Source: Hofstenia miamia (lineage: Eukaryota > Xenacoelomorpha > Acoela > Hofsteniidae). From it: a stretch of 64,000 nucleotides of DNA. Location: positions 242,038 to 306,037 of the forward strand of contig CABFPE010000339.1 of assembly GCA_900660155.1 (NCBI GenBank), read 5' to 3'. Each line of letters begins with the position of its first letter. The first letter of the stretch is position 1. A program made the translations under genes and the position numbers. Under the pieces are notes generated by a model, which worked only from the letters and a program-made list of their open reading frames with translations, had not been told where the DNA came from and did no database searches. Positions 59,931 to 64,000 of this stretch are shown piece by piece.

Positions 59931-60622
59931 AGCCATATGAATTGGTCATCCTGGATGTTTTCTTTCTAAACAGTTACAAGTTACAATGAATGAATTACTG
60001 ATGTTCTGTTAGATCTATTATTGTTATTTTGCTAGAGTTTTGGCTGTTCTATTAAGACCCCTTTTGTAATGTTCTGCAGAGTCAATTCATTATTTGGTCA
60101 TGCTGCTATTGTCCTTAGCCACTGATTCTACATGGTGACCCTAACTGATCCTGAACATTTCTAATTCTACCTACAATCTAAGTGATGCTATGAGATGCAC
60201 TCCAGTCATGTAACCTGTATGCACTATGAGGGTGTCACAGAACTCTCTTGGTTTGTTTGTTTTGAGTTGATAAAGTCAGCTGGGATGGATTTCTCCTGAC
60301 TTATCAGTTTCTGTTGTCTCTGTTCTTGTGCATGTTGGAATTTTATCACCAATGCTACCTGGTGACTGTACCTATACCACAATTATACTGTTGATGTTCT
60401 GTTATCTACATTGTTGATCAGGTGACAGTGCTCCCAACTGTTGAAATAGTTTTTCTATTTTTCTAAGAAGAGTTATATTCTTGTTACTTGTTCTTGTTAC
60501 AAAATGGATTCTAATCGTACTGTTATTTGTTGTTCTCTTTCAGGTCCCCTGTGCAAGCATTGGTAGCCTGAATACTACTACTTGCACCATTGGATCTTTA
60601 GTTAATTTATCTCTCCCCACTT
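59931..60622 (+). repeat. 692-bp exact direct repeat, unit 1
   Basis: Runs from AGCCATATGAATTGGTC to CTCTCCCCACTT and ends directly at the single N (60623). The same 692 bases follow the N. It is best explained as the end of one contig. Confidence 0.95.
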
Positions 60623-60623
60623 N

Positions 60624-61315
60624 AGCCATATGAATTGGTCATCCTGGATGTTTTCTTTCTAAACAGTTACAAGTTACAATGAATGAATTACTGATGTTCT
60701 GTTAGATCTATTATTGTTATTTTGCTAGAGTTTTGGCTGTTCTATTAAGACCCCTTTTGTAATGTTCTGCAGAGTCAATTCATTATTTGGTCATGCTGCT
60801 ATTGTCCTTAGCCACTGATTCTACATGGTGACCCTAACTGATCCTGAACATTTCTAATTCTACCTACAATCTAAGTGATGCTATGAGATGCACTCCAGTC
60901 ATGTAACCTGTATGCACTATGAGGGTGTCACAGAACTCTCTTGGTTTGTTTGTTTTGAGTTGATAAAGTCAGCTGGGATGGATTTCTCCTGACTTATCAG
61001 TTTCTGTTGTCTCTGTTCTTGTGCATGTTGGAATTTTATCACCAATGCTACCTGGTGACTGTACCTATACCACAATTATACTGTTGATGTTCTGTTATCT
61101 ACATTGTTGATCAGGTGACAGTGCTCCCAACTGTTGAAATAGTTTTTCTATTTTTCTAAGAAGAGTTATATTCTTGTTACTTGTTCTTGTTACAAAATGG
61201 ATTCTAATCGTACTGTTATTTGTTGTTCTCTTTCAGGTCCCCTGTGCAAGCATTGGTAGCCTGAATACTACTACTTGCACCATTGGATCTTTAGTTAATT
61301 TATCTCTCCCCACTT
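60624..61315 (+). repeat. 692-bp exact direct repeat, unit 2
   Basis: Starts immediately after the N with AGCCATATGAATTGGTC and matches unit 1 in length, with no differences seen by eye. It is best explained as the start of the next contig, overlapping the previous one. Confidence 0.95.
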
Positions 61316-61438
61316 CTCTGACTCAGGTTTCTCCTGTCAATAACTGTTGAATATTAAATACTTGTAATGTTCTGCCAATTCCAGCTTATCTGTCAGCTTC
61401 ATCAATGAATCACACTCCTTGGTTCAATCACCAGACAA

Positions 61439-64000
61439 TTGAGATTGAGCATTTATGAGATTCGTTATCCCAGCAAGTCGCCTTGGAAATGGAAGGTGAG
61501 AGGTGTATTGAAGCTCTACAGGCTGAGCTCAACACCCAACACATCGAGTTTCAAAGAATGGAACAAAAATTGTTGGAATCAGTTATGTGGCTGCAACTTC
61601 AGGTTAGTCAGCTTACGCCTGCAAAGGAGGCAACCCCTCCTCTGACTTGTGAAGACTATGTTACACATGCTGTACTAGATGATTTTGCTGAACAACTGAC
61701 CCATCAGTTTGCTTGTATGCTGGATCCTCATCAAGAGCGCCACTCTTCCACTAACTCAGACAGCTCTACCCCTCCAAGGTCTACTTCACAACCTACTATG
61801 AGTACCAACTGTGAACTGATATTCACTCAGTCTCCCATTTTGTATGTATCAACTTTATCTACCTTAGCTACCCCTATTCTGCCTATGGGAATGTGACAAG
61901 TCTCTTCAGTTCCCTTGAGTACCACTGTTGTACCATCTGCTTCTGAGCATATTGCTGACGGAAACCCATCTCTTTGTGCACCTATCGGGTCTGCGACATG
62001 TTGATGACCATGGTTCACCAGTTCAGTTCTTCCTGTAGAGCCTCACAGAGGCCCTGAATATTTCAACAAGCATTCCATGCTACCAAAATTCACTGGTCAA
62101 ATCAATGCTGTCTCTCAGACCTTCAAAGAATGGTTCTTTCTATTTGAGTTGACCATGAAACAGTACTGAAAAACACAAGATGACGCCATATCACAATTTT
62201 TGTTATACCTTCATGGACTGGCTTACAACCAGTACATGATGCTTGACAAAGGAACTAAGTCTAATTATCAGTTACTGGTAGGCTACTTCTATGATCACTA
62301 CAAGGTGTCTCACATAAAACATAAGTATAAAACCCTTTTGTGCAACATGTCCTTCCAAAAGGGTGATGACATCTGAAACTATATAACTCAAGTAAAGAGG
62401 CTCTTCTATTTGAGCAATCTATTGCCTGAGTACTCCTGGCACGACCTCTTTACTTATATCTTCCGTGGAGTTCCACCATCCATCTGCTCTGGTTTGGAGC
62501 TCAAGTGTTATGCAGAGGACGACCTCCACACCATAATATGAAAGGAAATCAGTGTCATCTATTTAATGCACAATATGAATTGAATCAATAAGGATGTCAC
62601 CAAACTGAAAACCACTGCTGTCCTTAGCAAGCCCTCTGCCAAGGAAGGTCCTTCCCAAGCTTGTGGCAAGAAGGATTTTGACCTGTCCTCAATCAGATGT
62701 TTTTGTTTTGGGCAAAAAGGCAACTTGAAAACTGCATGCATCACTGTGATCAAGATACTAGTGGATGGTAATGGATTTTTGATTGATGATGAGACCCCTG
62801 ACCCCAGCAGTGATGTGTTAGCTACCACTGAGCCTTTATACTAGAGGAAGTGCTGTCTCCCACCAAATGAGCACTGGAGATCCTTGTCATTACCCACCTA
62901 ATGCAGAACAATGTGATTCCTGTTGTCATGAATGGAAGTCTTGTAAATGCTACAGTGGACACTGGAGCCACTGCCTTGATTATTAGCAACATGTGTTGCT
63001 CAGCCTTATGCATGAGGCAAGACACATTGGACCCATTTAGTATAAGCTTGATTGCCGCGTCCAGGAACAACATCTCCCTCTGAGGAAAAGTGAATGATAT
63101 GGATATGCGAATCAACAACAAACTGTTCCTAGTCAATTTGGTAGTGGTGGATACCTCTGATCACACTTTGCCTTATGACATTATTTTGGGAAATCATTTT
63201 CCTTAATGCAATTCTTGCATAATTGATTTTGGAAACAAAATGATCTCCATAAAAGACCATGAGGCCACCCAGTTAGCAACAGTCCCTGAGGAGGAAATCT
63301 TCTTCAACCTAACTGAACCAATATTTATTGAGGATCATCACTGGACTCGTGTCCACATGTTCTCTTACCAACAATGGAGATGTAATGATAGCAGGGCCAA
63401 AAGGAAACTGCCAGAGAGGCATTAACTTATTGCCAGATCTGTGCCACGTCCAACATGGAAAAACCTATGTCACTATACTTAACAGCTCTAAATCTCCCAT
63501 TTGGGTAGGTGCCACTAAGCTTATGATTGTGGCAGTGACTGTCAAATTAACTACTGCGTCCACAGATTGTCTACCTAAATGTACCACTATCTATGACATG
63601 GATTAGCCGTTAAAATTCCATCAGTAACTAGTGAATCCCATCCGCACCTTAGTGAAGAAAAGCATCAAGCACTGATATCACTGCTCAAACAAAAAAGCAA
63701 AGTCTTCAACTATGGAGCCATAAGCATGGGCCAGTCCATAGGAGAGGAACATTCAATTGAGATGACTATCAGTGTGGCAAGTTCCAGAAAGCTTAAGAGA
63801 TGCCTATGAGAAAGTTCTAAGGGACCTCCTGGAGAGTGGCATTATCCAGGGGAGCAACAGCCCCTACATGGAACCCACGGTCTTTATTAAGCAAGGGGAA
63901 AAGTATTGCTTGTGCATCAATTTCCACAACTTAAGCAATATTACCATAAAAGATGCCTACCCTCTCCTGAGGATAAAGGACATTCTGTACAGCACCAGCA
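61439..64000 (+). mobile_element. Fossil Ty3/Gypsy element, gag to RT, running off the window
   Basis: Parts in order are a coiled-coil-like gag start (61483-61896), a gag core (about 62070-62540, LPKFTGQINAVSQTFKEW), a zinc-knuckle-like segment (about 62695-62745), an aspartic protease region (about 62890-63240, NATVDTGATALII), and the beginning of the reverse transcriptase (about 63795 to the end, KQGEKYCLCINFHNLS). It is related to, but distinct from, the 40.5-48.7 kb element in its RT and protease blocks, and lacks that element's A-rich skew. It is broken, with about ten or more interruptions in the visible part. The start and LTR were not fixed. Confidence 0.75.

Overview
The window is eukaryotic, from an invertebrate animal that I cannot name. 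It is AT-rich and intron-bearing, has many (TA)n tracts, and carries a dense mix of animal transposons (hAT, piggyBac, Tc1/mariner-type MITEs, several LINE lineages, Ty3/Gypsy LTR elements). Two host genes are recognisable. One is a MATCAP/KIAA0895-family (DUF1704) microtubule tyrosine carboxypeptidase. The other is a YTHDC2/Bgcn-like DExH protein whose ATPase motifs have decayed. The Bgcn-like protein hints at an arthropod, but this is weak evidence.

Region 1-16.7 kb holds the host genes. Exons 1 and 2 of the MATCAP-like gene occur twice (184-2079 and 12795-14690) inside a 2.3-kb repeat that appears identical and ends in (TA)n on both sides. The catalytic exon 3 follows only the second copy (15303-15608), and the last exon follows only the first (4586-4896). 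The two copies are therefore either a misassembly at (TA)n tracts or a very recent, incomplete duplication. Between them lie a decayed piggyBac element (6249-7795) and a single-exon 1344-residue pseudo-helicase (8176-12210).

Region 16.7-40.4 kb starts with a 1000-N gap and contains no convincing host gene. It is AT-rich DNA with well-delimited transposons: a 172-bp mariner-type MITE, an endonuclease-bearing LINE interrupted by a TTAA-flanked MITE, three hAT-type MITEs, a 2.6-kb hAT-type element with about 400-bp inverted ends and a decayed transposase, two fragments of an R2/CRE-like LINE C-terminus, and a Jockey/CR1-like LINE split by a MITE with a perfect 8-bp target duplication.

Region 40.4-64 kb begins after a single N and is dominated by fossil Ty3/Gypsy elements. 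These are one broken element with two LTRs (about 40.5-48.7 kb), a head-to-head pair of related fragments forming a large inverted repeat (50.26-55.87 kb), and the gag-to-RT part of a third element running off the right edge. A LINE RT fragment lies at about 58.5-59.2 kb. A 692-bp segment is repeated exactly around a single N at 60623, which looks like two contig ends that overlap but were not merged.

I did not find a convincing new multi-gene system. The most interesting biology is the intronless Bgcn-like pseudo-helicase next to a tubulin carboxypeptidase whose zinc-binding motif is split by an intron and whose catalytic exon is a frame-neutral 306-nt cassette.
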